In this document: positions 9,444 through 18,659 of the stretch, piece by piece
Position numbering within the stretch: the stretch's first letter is position 1
Layout of the letters: every line of letters starts with the position of its first letter
Assembly (NCBI RefSeq): GCF_050749805.1
Contig: NZ_CP192738.1
Location: 5,704,001 to 5,768,000, forward strand
Direction: 5' to 3'
Length of the DNA stretch: 64,000 nt
From: Hahella sp018986435
Lineage (GTDB): Bacteria > Pseudomonadota > Gammaproteobacteria > Pseudomonadales > Oleiphilaceae
Notes under the pieces: model-generated
Database searches by the model: none
What the model saw: only the letters and a program-made list of their open reading frames with translations
Told to the model about the DNA's origin: nothing
Program-made: the position numbers and the translations under genes

Positions 9444-9713
9444 TTAGCGACGCAGACCCAGTTTCTGGATCAGGTCAACATAGCGTTGGGTATTTTTGCC
9501 TTTCAGGTAATCAAGCAACTTACGACGCTGGTTAACCATACGGATCAAACCACGACGTGAATGGTGGTCATGCTTATTCGCCTGAAAGTGTTCTTGCAGT
9601 TTGTTGATATTTGCAGTCAACAGAGCCACTTGAACTTCAGGAGAACCAGTATCACCTTCCTTTACTTGGTATTCCTTAACAATAGCCGACTTTTCGGTAG
9701 CAGATAATGCCAT
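9444..9713 (-). CDS. rpsO: 30S ribosomal protein S15
   Basis: An 89-residue protein, exactly the usual S15 length. It contains the conserved DTGSPEVQVALLTANIN block, HKHDHHSRRGL-type rRNA-binding loop (read here as NKHDHHSRRGL) and RRKLLDYLK. S15 binds 16S rRNA early in 30S assembly and also represses its own mRNA in E. coli. It follows truB by 61 nt; an inverted repeat in that gap overlaps its leader. A GGAGAAA ribosome-binding site precedes the ATG. Confidence 0.98.
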   Translation of the reverse strand: MALSATEKSAIVKEYQVKEGDTGSPEVQVALLTANINKLQEHFQANKHDHHSRRGLIRMVNQRRKLLDYLKGKNTQRYVDLIQKLGLRR

Positions 9714-9725
9714 GATTTTTCTCCA

Positions 9726-9760
9726 AATATGCGATTAATGCGGAAACGACCGCGCATATT
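9726..9760 (-). promoter_or_regulatory. Structured rpsO leader, candidate S15 autoregulatory site
   Basis: An 8-bp perfect inverted repeat AATATGCG/CGCATATT (9726-9733 with 9753-9760) sits 12 nt upstream of the rpsO start and encloses a further small CGG/CCG stem. The ribosome-binding site is immediately beside it. In E. coli S15 traps the ribosome on a leader structure; this element is in the right position, but the fold here is only read by eye. Confidence 0.45.
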
Positions 9761-9774
9761 AACAGCCGCCCCAT

Positions 9775-10716
9775 TTATTCAGCGCTTAATGCGCTCACAT
9801 TCAGTAACCGAACGGGTTTTACCGTTCCGTCACTCATCACTTCTCCCAAGCCGATAAACCTACGTCCGTTAGAATATAAACGCACCCTACCCTCGCTTGA
9901 GAGAGGCGATATTTTAACCGTTTGCCCCTGGATAATCGAGCCCGTATTAGCTTCATCAAGTAATATTTCAGGGAATTGCCGGACCGATGAATCAACAGGC
10001 AACAAACGTTGCTGATATCTCTCTGCCGCAAGCTGACGCCCGCTTTCATCCTCAAATGGCACAAAGCTGGCGCAATCCTCCAGCGCAAATGGCCCGCAAC
10101 GAGTACGACGCAATTCCGCCACATGCGCACCACATCCTATAACTTCACCAATATCTTCCACAAGGTTTCGAATATAGGTCCCTTTACTGCAGAGAACCCG
10201 CAAGCGTAAATATGGTTGAGTATATTCCAGGAGCTCAAGCTCATGGATCACGATGTCTCTCGCTTCCCGCTCAACCTCAATACCTTGCCTGGCAAGCTTA
10301 TAAAGCGGAGTTCCTTTGTGTTTAAGCGCAGAATACATGGAGGGAATCTGTTTTAGATTCCCTCGAAATTGCTTGAGGATGTTTTCCAGTTCGGAAATAG
10401 ACAGATCAGGAACAGGCGACTCGGTAATGATATCGCCCTCAGCGTCAGACGTAGTGGTAGTGCGCCCAAGGTAAGCGCAGGTCACATACTCTTTATCTGA
10501 ATCCAGCAGTAGCTGGCTAAACTTGGTCGCCTCACCGAAGCACAATGGAAGCACCCCAGTCGCAAGAGGATCCAAGGCGCCCGTATGGCCCGCCTTCTGC
10601 GCATTCAGCGCATATTTAACCTTCTGCAAAACCGCATTGGAAGTCCAATCTTGCGGTTTATCGACAACCAATACGCCATCTAAAGGCACGCCTTTCTTAC
10701 GCCTTGCCACTGCCAA
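9775..10716 (-). CDS. truB: tRNA pseudouridine(55) synthase
   Basis: A 313-residue enzyme that isomerises U55 in the T-loop of tRNAs. The N-terminal motif GVLVVDKPQDWTSN and the catalytic block GHTGALDPLATG (Asp49) are diagnostic; YLGRTTTTSDAEGD and CSKGTYIRNLVED follow in order. The C-terminal ~60 residues form the PUA-like extension typical of bacterial TruB. It starts 8 nt downstream of rbfA on the same strand, in the nusA-infB operon. Confidence 0.98.
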   Translation of the reverse strand: MAVARRKKGVPLDGVLVVDKPQDWTSNAVLQKVKYALNAQKAGHTGALDPLATGVLPLCFGEATKFSQLLLDSDKEYVTCAYLGRTTTTSDAEGDIITESPVPDLSISELENILKQFRGNLKQIPSMYSALKHKGTPLYKLARQGIEVEREARDIVIHELELLEYTQPYLRLRVLCSKGTYIRNLVEDIGEVIGCGAHVAELRRTRCGPFALEDCASFVPFEDESGRQLAAERYQQRLLPVDSSVRQFPEILLDEANTGSIIQGQTVKISPLSSEGRVRLYSNGRRFIGLGEVMSDGTVKPVRLLNVSALSAE

Positions 10717-10724
10717 CGATACCC

Positions 10725-11129
10725 TCAGTTGAGACTATCGTCTTTAGTGTCAGTAGCGCCGCCATCTTTGGCGCGCGCTTTCTGAATCAGCGCCCCTAAT
10801 CGTTGAGCATTACTAACGGAAGCGTCGTAATGGAAACGTAGTTGAGGCATGACTCTAAGCTTGATTGCACGTCCTAACTCGGAACGCAAAAACCCTGCAG
10901 CGCTCTCTAGAACTTTCAGAGAAGCTTTAGAAGCATCGCCATCTTCCACATCCTTCAAATTCAGAACAGTTACATATACATCAGCGTAAGAGAGATCTTT
11001 GCTCACTTTAACGCTGTTTACAGTAACCATTCCCAAACGGGGATCCTTCAATTCCCTTTGAATCAGCTGCGCAAGCTCTTTTTGAATTTGTTCCGCAACT
11101 CTGTCTAATCGACTGAACTCTCGAGCCAT
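10725..11129 (-). CDS. rbfA: Ribosome-binding factor A
   Basis: A 134-residue 30S assembly factor that binds near helix 1 of 16S rRNA and helps its late maturation, including cold growth. The N-terminus REFSRLDRVAEQIQKELAQL and the KH-like RVMPQLRFHYD segment are the family signatures. The C-terminal tail is charged and probably disordered. It sits between infB (53 nt upstream) and truB (8 nt downstream). Confidence 0.97.
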   Translation of the reverse strand: MAREFSRLDRVAEQIQKELAQLIQRELKDPRLGMVTVNSVKVSKDLSYADVYVTVLNLKDVEDGDASKASLKVLESAAGFLRSELGRAIKLRVMPQLRFHYDASVSNAQRLGALIQKARAKDGGATDTKDDSLN

Positions 11130-11182
11130 CTATGTCTTTACTCTTAATTGCATGCAGCGACTACACAAGAAATGAATGAGCG

Positions 11183-13765
11183 TTACAGAGAACGCTCAAC
11201 TCTTATCTTGTCGAATACTTCGATGATATCGCCGACTTTAACTTCATAGTTGCGAACACCGATACCACATTCGGTACCTGCACGCACTTCTGCTACGTCA
11301 TCCTTGAAGCGGCGCAGAGATTCAAGCTCGCCTTCAAAAATAACCACGTTGTCGCGCAATACTCTAATAGGCTTGTTGCGATATACAGCGCCTTCCAGAA
11401 CCATACAGCCAGCAACTTGTCCGAATTTCGGGCTCTTGAACGTATCGCGCACTTCTGCGGTGCCGACGATATCTTCCCGGAACTCCGGCGCCAACATACC
11501 AGTTAGAGCCTTCTTAACATCATCAATAATGTTGTAGATGACGCTATAGTAACGGAGCTCTATGCCTTCTTTTTCAACGATTTTACGAGCGCTTGCGTCT
11601 GCACGCACATTGAAGCCCACTATGATCGCCTGAGTAGAAAGCGCCAGGTTAGCATCCGTTTCAGTAATGCCGCCAACACCGCTCGCTACGATCTTGACCT
11701 GAACTTCTTCATTACCAATTTCGGTCAGAGCGCCAATCAACGCCTCCAAAGAGCCGCGCACATCTGTCTTTAATACAATGTTTAGCTCTTTTACGCCGCC
11801 TTTACCCATGTTTTCAAATAGGTTTTCTAGGCTCGCAGCCTGTTGACGCTGAAGGCGGGTCTGGCGCTCTTTATTGTGACGGAATTCGGCAACTTCACGC
11901 GCTTTTTTCTCGTCAGGCACAACAATAAACTCGTCGCCAGCATCGGGAGTGCCGTTCAACCCTAAAATTTCCACTGGAATTGAAGGGCCAGCATACTGAA
12001 CATTCTGACCATTCTCGTTCACCATGGCTCTTACTCGACCATAGTACTCTCCAGCCAAAACGATATCGCCATGGCGCAGAGTTCCGTTTTGAACAAGCAC
12101 GGTAGCAACAGAGCCGCGACCACGATCCAGGCTGGACTCAATGACCACACCTTTACCTGGCGCATCAGGCACCGCCGTCAGCTCCAACATTTCCGACTGT
12201 AGCAGTACCGCTTCCAAAAGGTCGTCAATACCATCGCCAGTATGAGCAGACACAGGAACAAACTGAACGTCGCCACCCCACTCTTCAGGAATAACATCGA
12301 GAGCAGACAGCTCGTTCTTAACACGATCAGGATCTGCTTGCTCTTTGTCCATTTTGTTGACAGCCACTACCAGTGGCACGCCAGCAGCTTTTGCGTGCTG
12401 AACCGCTTCTTGCGTTTGCGGCATGACACCATCGTCTGCAGCGACAACAAGTATAACAATATCAGTACATTGCGCCCCGCGAGCACGCATAGCGGTGAAC
12501 GCAGCATGCCCGGGCGTATCCAGGAACGAGATCATTCCTCGAGGTGTTTCTACATGATATGCGCCGATATGCTGAGTAATCCCACCAGACTCCTGAGCCG
12601 CCACCTTCGCGCGACGAATGTAGTCGAGCAACGAGGTCTTACCATGGTCAACATGCCCCATAACACTGACAACTGGAGCGCGCGATTTTGATTCGCCTTC
12701 AAAAGAAATGGACTCAAGTACTTCCGTCTCTACCGCGTCTTCTTGAAGCAGCTTGACTTTATGACCCATTTCTTCAGCTACAAGCTGAGCGACATCTTGA
12801 TCGATTGCCTGATTTAAAGTCGCCATGATCCCCATACCCATCAGGCGTTTAACAACTTCTACGCCTTTCACGGACATTTTCTGGGCTAGTTCTGCGACTG
12901 TAATAGTATCCGAAATCACAACCTCCCGAACAATTGGTTGGACAGAACGGTCCTGAACCACCTTGCTCTTCTTTTTACGTTGACGAGCCCGCCTAGGGGC
13001 ATCTTCACTTGAGTCATCCTCTTCAACTGCGATGACTTTTGAAGACTTGAGTTGAGGCGCAGGCTTAGGCTTATGCTTCTCGCGACGCTTAAGGTCTTCT
13101 GCGTCGGCAGGCTCTCGACGCACCTCGGAGTCTTCTTTGTTACGTCTATGCTTAGACGTTTTTCTTGCTTCTGACTTTTCAGCGTCATTCTCTTCCTGAT
13201 CAGCCGTCCCGCCAGGTTTCTCCTGCCCGCTTTCAGCAGTTGCGACGCCAACTGCCTCATCGGCTGTTGCTTCTGACGCTATCTCGACTTCTTGAGTATC
13301 TGTGTTCACCATTTCCTGCTGCGCGCTTTCAACGACTTCAGTAGTAGCCTCTATAACCGACTCATTCTGAAGCGCAGGTTCAAGCTCTGTTTCTCGTTCT
13401 CTCGCGGCTTCTTCAGCAGCTCTCTGTATATCCTGTTGCTTCTGCGCGTCTATATCATTGGCAGCGTCACTACGTTTGATGTAGGTCCGCTTCTTACGCA
13501 CTTCAACGTTAATAGAGCGATTCGCCCCTGTTCCTGAGGCTTTCAGCGTAGTGGTGGTCTTACGCTTCAAGGTGATTTTCTTTGGCTCAGAAAATGATTC
13601 GCCATGGCTTTGCTTTAAAAACGCCAATAGTTTCTGTTTCTCTGAGTCAGTAACAATATCGCCTTCACCGCGCTTTTCCAGACCCGCGTCAACCATCTGC
13701 TTTAACAGACGCTCAACGGGAGCCCCGACGTCTTCGGCAAGCTGCTTAATAGTAACTTCTGCCAT
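11183..13765 (-). CDS. infB: Translation initiation factor IF-2
   Basis: An 860-residue GTPase that delivers fMet-tRNA to the 30S P site and promotes subunit joining. The N-terminal IF2_N domain (VTIKQLAEDVGAPVERLLKQ) is followed by a long charged, Lys/Glu-rich linker (about residues 60-280), a second IF2_N-like segment and the G domain with GHVDHGKT, DTPGH and NKMDK. The C-terminal domains II, III and C2 close the protein. Length is comparable to E. coli IF2-alpha (890). Internal starts giving shorter isoforms are known in E. coli but cannot be judged here. It is 24 nt after nusA. Confidence 0.98.
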   Translation of the reverse strand: MAEVTIKQLAEDVGAPVERLLKQMVDAGLEKRGEGDIVTDSEKQKLLAFLKQSHGESFSEPKKITLKRKTTTTLKASGTGANRSINVEVRKKRTYIKRSDAANDIDAQKQQDIQRAAEEAARERETELEPALQNESVIEATTEVVESAQQEMVNTDTQEVEIASEATADEAVGVATAESGQEKPGGTADQEENDAEKSEARKTSKHRRNKEDSEVRREPADAEDLKRREKHKPKPAPQLKSSKVIAVEEDDSSEDAPRRARQRKKKSKVVQDRSVQPIVREVVISDTITVAELAQKMSVKGVEVVKRLMGMGIMATLNQAIDQDVAQLVAEEMGHKVKLLQEDAVETEVLESISFEGESKSRAPVVSVMGHVDHGKTSLLDYIRRAKVAAQESGGITQHIGAYHVETPRGMISFLDTPGHAAFTAMRARGAQCTDIVILVVAADDGVMPQTQEAVQHAKAAGVPLVVAVNKMDKEQADPDRVKNELSALDVIPEEWGGDVQFVPVSAHTGDGIDDLLEAVLLQSEMLELTAVPDAPGKGVVIESSLDRGRGSVATVLVQNGTLRHGDIVLAGEYYGRVRAMVNENGQNVQYAGPSIPVEILGLNGTPDAGDEFIVVPDEKKAREVAEFRHNKERQTRLQRQQAASLENLFENMGKGGVKELNIVLKTDVRGSLEALIGALTEIGNEEVQVKIVASGVGGITETDANLALSTQAIIVGFNVRADASARKIVEKEGIELRYYSVIYNIIDDVKKALTGMLAPEFREDIVGTAEVRDTFKSPKFGQVAGCMVLEGAVYRNKPIRVLRDNVVIFEGELESLRRFKDDVAEVRAGTECGIGVRNYEVKVGDIIEVFDKIRVERSL

Positions 13766-13789
13766 GCTTGTCTCCTGTTTGCCCCCGAA

Positions 13790-15283
13790 TTACTGTTGTT
13801 CCTCAAACCATGGTTTACGCGCCGTCATGATTAGCTGCGCAGCTCGTTCTTCATCAACTTCATCTATATCGAGGAGGTCATCAACAGATTGTTCGGCCAA
13901 GTCTTCCATCGTGACAATACCTTTGCTTGCGAGCACAAACGCCAAGTGCCGGTCCATCCCCTCCATGTTTAACAGGTCTTCCGCTGGCTCCGCTTTTTCC
14001 AGTTGCTCTTCGCTTGCTAGTGCTTGATTGATCAGAACATTTTTCGCTCGTTTACGAAGTTCAGTCACCAGATCTTCGTCGAAATCTTCGATAGCGAGCA
14101 TCTCTTCCATCGGGACGTAGGCGACCTCTTCCAGCGACGTAAAGCCTTCGGAAGCCAATACCTCAGCCAAATCTTCCTCTACGCCCAGCTGGTCGATAAA
14201 GCAGTCGACATAGCGTCTAAACTCTTCTTCCTGCTGCTGCCCAGCTTGCTCCTCAGTTAGAACATTGATTTCCCATCCAGTCATTTCTGAGGCTAATTTG
14301 ACATTCTGCCCGCTACGTCCAATCGCCATAGCCAAATTATCTTCTGAAACAGCCACCTGCATAGTGTGACTATCTTCATCAATGATAATGGAAGCCACTT
14401 CCGCTGGGGCCATAGCGTTAATAACCAACTGAGCGGGGTTATCATCCCACAGAACAATGTCGATACGCTCGTTACCAAGTTCACTGGAAACCGCTTGTAC
14501 TCGCGAGCCTCGCATACCTACACAGGCGCCAACTGGGTCTATACGTCCATCATTTGTCTTAACTGCAATCTTCGCCCGTGAACCGGGATCACGTGCAGCG
14601 GCTTTGATCTCAATAACTTCTTCCGCGATTTCAGGCACTTCAATTCTGAAAAGCTCAATCAACATTTGAGAGCAAGCACGGCTCAAAATCAATTGAGGCC
14701 CTCGGTTATCCATTCGGATATCCAATAGCAATGCACGAACACGATCACCTACACGATAGGTCTCTCTGCTGATCAACTGGTCCTTTGGCAACAGCGCTTC
14801 GGCGTTGGCGCCCAAGTCAACAATTATGTTATCTCGGGTCACTTTCTTGACGACGCCACTTACCAAATCGCCGACTTTTTCTCGATAGCTGTCGACGATT
14901 TTAGTCCGCTCAGCCTCACGCACCTTTTGAACAATGATCTGTTTGGCTGCTTGCGCGCCAATTCGTCCAAAGGCGACCGCCTCAACTTCCTCTTCATGGA
15001 TGTCGCCTGGCTTCAGGTCAAGACCACTTTCATGTATCTCTTCCAGAGTAAGTTCAGTTCCTAAAGCAGGAACAGCATCATTATCCACCACCAACCAACG
15101 ACGAAACGCCTGATACTCACCAGTCTTTCTATCGATATCCACTCGAATATCGGCCTCTTCGTCTTCATAGCGCTTTTTAGTAGCGGTAGCCAAAGCCAAT
15201 TCAATAGCTTCGAAAATGACGTCTTTATCTACCCCTTTTTCGTTGGAGACCGCTTCCACAACCAACAAGATTTCTTTGTTCAT
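13790..15283 (-). CDS. nusA: Transcription termination/antitermination factor NusA
   Basis: A 497-residue RNA-polymerase-binding factor that controls pausing, termination and rRNA antitermination. Order of domains: N-terminal RNAP-binding domain (MNKEILLVVEAVSNEKG), S1 domain (GDLVSGVVKKVTRDNIIVDL), KH1 and KH2 (VGACVGMRGSRVQAV; AIGRSGQNVKLASEMTGW), and two C-terminal acidic helix-hairpin-helix repeats (around 365-430 and 440-495), as in other gammaproteobacteria. It is between rimP (18 nt upstream) and infB, the canonical order. Confidence 0.98.
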   Translation of the reverse strand: MNKEILLVVEAVSNEKGVDKDVIFEAIELALATATKKRYEDEEADIRVDIDRKTGEYQAFRRWLVVDNDAVPALGTELTLEEIHESGLDLKPGDIHEEEVEAVAFGRIGAQAAKQIIVQKVREAERTKIVDSYREKVGDLVSGVVKKVTRDNIIVDLGANAEALLPKDQLISRETYRVGDRVRALLLDIRMDNRGPQLILSRACSQMLIELFRIEVPEIAEEVIEIKAAARDPGSRAKIAVKTNDGRIDPVGACVGMRGSRVQAVSSELGNERIDIVLWDDNPAQLVINAMAPAEVASIIIDEDSHTMQVAVSEDNLAMAIGRSGQNVKLASEMTGWEINVLTEEQAGQQQEEEFRRYVDCFIDQLGVEEDLAEVLASEGFTSLEEVAYVPMEEMLAIEDFDEDLVTELRKRAKNVLINQALASEEQLEKAEPAEDLLNMEGMDRHLAFVLASKGIVTMEDLAEQSVDDLLDIDEVDEERAAQLIMTARKPWFEEQQ

Positions 15284-15301
15284 CTTTACCCCGTAATCCC
15301 A

Positions 15302-15754
15302 TCAATACTGCGGCACAACATTCGCTTTATCTATCGTTTCCACAGGAAATATAAATTCTTCCGCGTCCACTTGGAGCACTATTTCATCATTTTCAACAGC
15401 CGCCAAAAGGCCCTTGAACTTACGCCGCCCATTAAAAGGCGCTTGCAGCCTGACCTCAACAACAGAGCCTATATATGCCTTATATTGCTCAATGTTAAAG
15501 AGCGGCCGATCCCACCCTGGCGAAGAAACTTCCAGGGTATACTCCCCCTTTATCGGATCTTCAACATCCAAGATAGCGCTAATTTGACGACTCACTTTTT
15601 CACAGTCATCAACCAGCACCCCGGACTCTTTGTCGATATAGATTCGCAACAAACTCCTCTTCCCTTGGGCAATGAAATCCATTCCCCAAAAGTCGCAGCC
15701 CATTCCTTCTACCACGGGCTTGAGAAGTTGGTATAGATCGTCTTTACGAGCCAA
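15302..15754 (-). CDS. rimP: Ribosome maturation factor RimP (TTG start proposed)
   Basis: A 30S maturation factor of 150 residues when started at TTG 15754. Key blocks are LRIYIDKESGVLVDDCEKVSRQ-type strand-helix, LDVEDPIKGEYTLEVSSPGWDRPLF and KANVVPQY at the C-terminus. The frame is open to a GTG at 15778 (158 residues), but only the TTG has a good ribosome-binding site (GGAG, 8 nt upstream) and gives the standard length of ~150; I therefore prefer it. First gene of the rimP-nusA-infB-rbfA-truB-rpsO run, downstream of a terminator that closes the secG/tRNA unit. Confidence 0.93.
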   Translation of the reverse strand: MARKDDLYQLLKPVVEGMGCDFWGMDFIAQGKRSLLRIYIDKESGVLVDDCEKVSRQISAILDVEDPIKGEYTLEVSSPGWDRPLFNIEQYKAYIGSVVEVRLQAPFNGRRKFKGLLAAVENDEIVLQVDAEEFIFPVETIDKANVVPQY

Positions 15755-15856
15755 TAGATTATCTCCGATAGGGAGCACACCCAGCGTGACCTACGCTAAG
15801 TCGCCAAACAAAAAATGGGCACTAAGCCCATCCTCCGACCACACCATAGTGCAGTT

Positions 15857-15883
15857 AATAAAAAACCCCTGAAAAGGGGTTTT
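15857..15883 (-). terminator. Intrinsic terminator after secG/tRNA-Leu
   Basis: An 8-bp stem AAAACCCC/GGGGTTTT with a 6-nt loop is followed on the minus strand by TTATTAA-type T-rich sequence (A6 on the + strand). It lies about 80 nt past the tRNA 3' end and before rimP, separating the tpiA-secG-tRNA unit from the rimP-nusA operon. Confidence 0.82.
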
Positions 15884-15965
15884 ACAACGCGTATCCCAGA
15901 AAATACGGCAGCAAAATTATAGTTGCTGCAAAGAAGGCGAGCAACGGGCTCGCCTGTCTTTAATA

Positions 15966-16051
15966 TGGTGCCGAAGGCCGGACTTGAACCGGCACAGCCA
16001 TAGGCTACTACCCCCTCAAGATAGCGTGTCTACCAATTTCACCACTTCGGC
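15966..16051 (-). tRNA. tRNA-Leu (anticodon GAG)
   Basis: An 86-nt gene read on the minus strand. The acceptor stem GCCGAAG/CTTCGGC is perfect, the discriminator is A and CCA is encoded. The anticodon stem CTATC/GGTAG holds the loop TTGAGGG, giving anticodon GAG (reads CUC/CUU). A long variable arm and T-loop GTTCAAGTCC fit a class II leucine tRNA. It sits 7 nt downstream of secG, exactly as leuU does in E. coli, so it is probably cotranscribed with secG. Confidence 0.97.
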
Positions 16052-16058
16052 ATAAACC

Positions 16059-16457
16059 TTATTCTAACTCAGGCTTGCTATCGGAAGGAGTTTCCGAAGC
16101 GCTCTGAGATTCACCAGCATTTGCAGATCCTGCTTCAGTAGAAGGCTCACCAGACTCTGAGGAAGAGCCAGAAACCGTTTCAACAACAGGAACTCCGCTT
16201 GCAGTGACCTGACCAGCTTTCTGCTTAGCAACATAAGCTAATGCAAAACTACTCAGAAAGAAAACGATGGCTAATGTAGTTGTCATTTTGGTCAAAAAAG
16301 AACCACTACCACCAGAACCAAAAACTGTTTGAGATGCGCCACCGCCAAAGGAAGCACCCATGTCAGCGCCTTTACCCTGCTGAATCAACACCAAGCCAAT
16401 AACGCCAGCTGCAACGATCACATGAACTATAACAATCAGGGTTTCAAACAGTTCCAT
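16059..16457 (-). CDS. secG: Preprotein translocase subunit SecG
   Basis: A 132-residue inner-membrane protein that assists SecYEG translocation. Two transmembrane helices are visible (about residues 3-22 and 52-72) separated by the conserved loop QQGKGADMGASFGGGASQTVFGS-type sequence. The C-terminus is a long Ser/Glu/Thr-rich, probably disordered tail, longer than in E. coli SecG (110) but common in Pseudomonas relatives. It follows tpiA by 10 nt and precedes the tRNA-Leu gene. Confidence 0.97.
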   Translation of the reverse strand: MELFETLIVIVHVIVAAGVIGLVLIQQGKGADMGASFGGGASQTVFGSGGSGSFLTKMTTTLAIVFFLSSFALAYVAKQKAGQVTASGVPVVETVSGSSSESGEPSTEAGSANAGESQSASETPSDSKPELE

Positions 16458-16467
16458 TTAATCTACC

Positions 16468-17214
16468 TTACTCTACCGCAGCCTCGATAATAGAGACGAA
16501 TTCTTCCGAGACTAACGAGGCCCCACCAACTAGCGCCCCATCTACATCCGGCATTGAGAACAGTTCTTTCGCATTTGACGACTTAACGCTGCCGCCATAC
16601 AAAATTCTAATTTTATCCGCAATCTGCGGAAAATGCTTGCGGATATTATCCCGCAACGCTTTATGCATACTCTGCGCATCATTTGGCGATGCAGTTTTAC
16701 CTGTGCCTATAGCCCATACCGGCTCATAAGCTACCACCCACGACTCATCGGGCTGCACTGACAAGAACACGGCATCAAGTTGTTTAAGCGCAACTTCTTC
16801 AGCCCGTCCCGACTCACGCTCTTCCAACGTTTCGCCAATACACAGTATCGGCTTCAATCCTGAATCAATGGCTCGCTTAACTTTACAGGCAATGACATCA
16901 TCACTTTCAGCAAATAACGCCCTGCGCTCAGAATGCCCCAAAATTACCCAAGAGCACTTTACATCGGCGCACATTCTTGCACTGACTTCACCAGTATAAG
17001 CACCTTCCTCGGTGGCGGAGCAATTCTGAGCCCCTAACTCAACCTTAGAGCCAGAAACTGCATCTCCAACACTTGGAAGATACGGAAAAGGAGGACAAAC
17101 CACCACGTCCACTGAGCCTAGCGCCTTAGCGCCAACTATACTGTCTAATAGATCTGCATTACGCTCGAGACTTCCATTAGATTTCCAGTTTCCGGCAATC
17201 AGTTTTTTTCGCAT
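16468..17214 (-). CDS. tpiA: Triose-phosphate isomerase
   Basis: A 248-residue TIM-barrel enzyme that interconverts dihydroxyacetone phosphate and glyceraldehyde 3-phosphate. The substrate-binding Asn/Lys pair is in GNWKSNG (residues 8-14), the electrophilic His94 in ILGHSERR, the catalytic Glu164 in VAYEPVWAIGTG, and the phosphate-binding YGGSV and VGGASL loops near the end. It lies between glmM (101 nt upstream) and secG, as in Pseudomonas; E. coli lacks it at this place. Confidence 0.98.
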   Translation of the reverse strand: MRKKLIAGNWKSNGSLERNADLLDSIVGAKALGSVDVVVCPPFPYLPSVGDAVSGSKVELGAQNCSATEEGAYTGEVSARMCADVKCSWVILGHSERRALFAESDDVIACKVKRAIDSGLKPILCIGETLEERESGRAEEVALKQLDAVFLSVQPDESWVVAYEPVWAIGTGKTASPNDAQSMHKALRDNIRKHFPQIADKIRILYGGSVKSSNAKELFSMPDVDGALVGGASLVSEEFVSIIEAAVE

Positions 17215-17315
17215 TCAACCCTCCAGTTCGCGCGAGGCGCACATACTAACCAAACTCCCTATAAGTTACAAGTAGCGCGCCGTTATTATCTCACTACTCA
17301 ATGCGCTGAAGGTGT

Positions 17316-18653
17316 TCACACAGATCCTTCAACTATTTTGGCCAACTCAGCAACTATAGACCGGACCTTCGCCTCATCTTCACCTTCAGCCATTACTCGA
17401 ATAACTGGCTCTGTCCCTGATGGCCTCAATAACACCCTTCCCTTGCCTGCAAATTGTTTTTCTGCACTAGCAATTGCAGACTGGATTGTCACATGCCCTT
17501 TTATATCCACTTTCTGACTCACCCTCACATTTATCATATGCTGGGGCAGCTTACTCATGCCTTTTTTAGCTTCGTGGAGCGTAATTCCCAAGTCAGAAAG
17601 CGCAGCCAAAACCTGAAGAGAGGAAATAATACCATCTCCCGTTGTAGTCCGATCCAAACAAACAATATGCCCAGAACCTTCGCCACCCAGACACCAATCG
17701 TTGCGCAACAATGCCTCCATGACATATCTATCGCCAACATTAGCGCGCTCAAAGGGAATCCCCAACTCACCAAACGCAAGTTCTGCGCCGAAGTTCGTCA
17801 TCAGCGTTCCAACAACCCCTCCCTTTAAACGCCCCTTACGCATCTTGTCGCGCGCAATGATATACAGAATCTCATCACCATCAACAATCTCGCCTTTGTG
17901 ATCAACCATGACAACACGATCCCCATCACCGTCGAAGGCAATCCCCAGATCTGCGCCGGTTTCAACAACTTTGGCCGCCAGCTGATCAGGATGCGTAGAA
18001 CCTATTTCATGATTAATGTTCAAACCATCAGGCGTCACACCAATAGTTTCCACTTTGGCACCAAGCTCCTTAAACACGCTGGGCGCGACCTGATAGGTGG
18101 CGCCTTGCGCGCAGTCCAGAACAACTCGCATCCCAGCAAAAGACATATGAAACGGAACTGTACTTTTACAGAACTCTATATATCGGCCTTTTGCATCTTC
18201 AAACCGAGCCGCCTTACCTAACTGGCTTGACGGCACGATCTCCATGGGCTGCCGAATGAAATGCTCAATCTGCTCCTCTGTTGAGTCAGGAAGCTTGGTT
18301 CCCTCAGCCGAGAAAAATTTAACGCCGTTGTCATTGAACGGGTTATGTGAAGCACTAATGACAATACCTGCACAAGCGCGAAATGTGCGAGTAAGATACG
18401 CAATAGCAGGGGTTGGCATCGGCCCTAGCATCGCCACATCCACACCAGCTGCAGCCAGCCCAGACTCCAGCGCGGACTCAAAAATGTATCCAGATATACG
18501 AGTATCCTTACCGATGAGGACCCGGTTACGACGCCCTTCCTGACGAAAAACACGTCCAGCCGCCCACCCTAGCTTCAACATAAATTCCGGGGTAATAGGG
18601 CCTTCACCTACTCTTCCACGTATCCCATCAGTACCAAAATACTCTTTACTCAT
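17316..18653 (-). CDS. glmM: Phosphoglucosamine mutase
   Basis: A 445-residue phosphohexomutase that converts glucosamine 6-phosphate to glucosamine 1-phosphate for UDP-GlcNAc, feeding peptidoglycan and LPS synthesis. N-terminal YFGTDGIRG, the phosphoserine loop ISASHNP (Ser102), the metal-binding DGDGDR motif and the C-terminal phosphate-binding RPSGTEPVIRV are all present in order. The length equals the E. coli enzyme. The start is 6 nt after folP, so the two are cotranscribed as in other gammaproteobacteria. Confidence 0.98.
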   Translation of the reverse strand: MSKEYFGTDGIRGRVGEGPITPEFMLKLGWAAGRVFRQEGRRNRVLIGKDTRISGYIFESALESGLAAAGVDVAMLGPMPTPAIAYLTRTFRACAGIVISASHNPFNDNGVKFFSAEGTKLPDSTEEQIEHFIRQPMEIVPSSQLGKAARFEDAKGRYIEFCKSTVPFHMSFAGMRVVLDCAQGATYQVAPSVFKELGAKVETIGVTPDGLNINHEIGSTHPDQLAAKVVETGADLGIAFDGDGDRVVMVDHKGEIVDGDEILYIIARDKMRKGRLKGGVVGTLMTNFGAELAFGELGIPFERANVGDRYVMEALLRNDWCLGGEGSGHIVCLDRTTTGDGIISSLQVLAALSDLGITLHEAKKGMSKLPQHMINVRVSQKVDIKGHVTIQSAIASAEKQFAGKGRVLLRPSGTEPVIRVMAEGEDEAKVRSIVAELAKIVEGSV

Positions 18654-18659
18654 ATCTGT

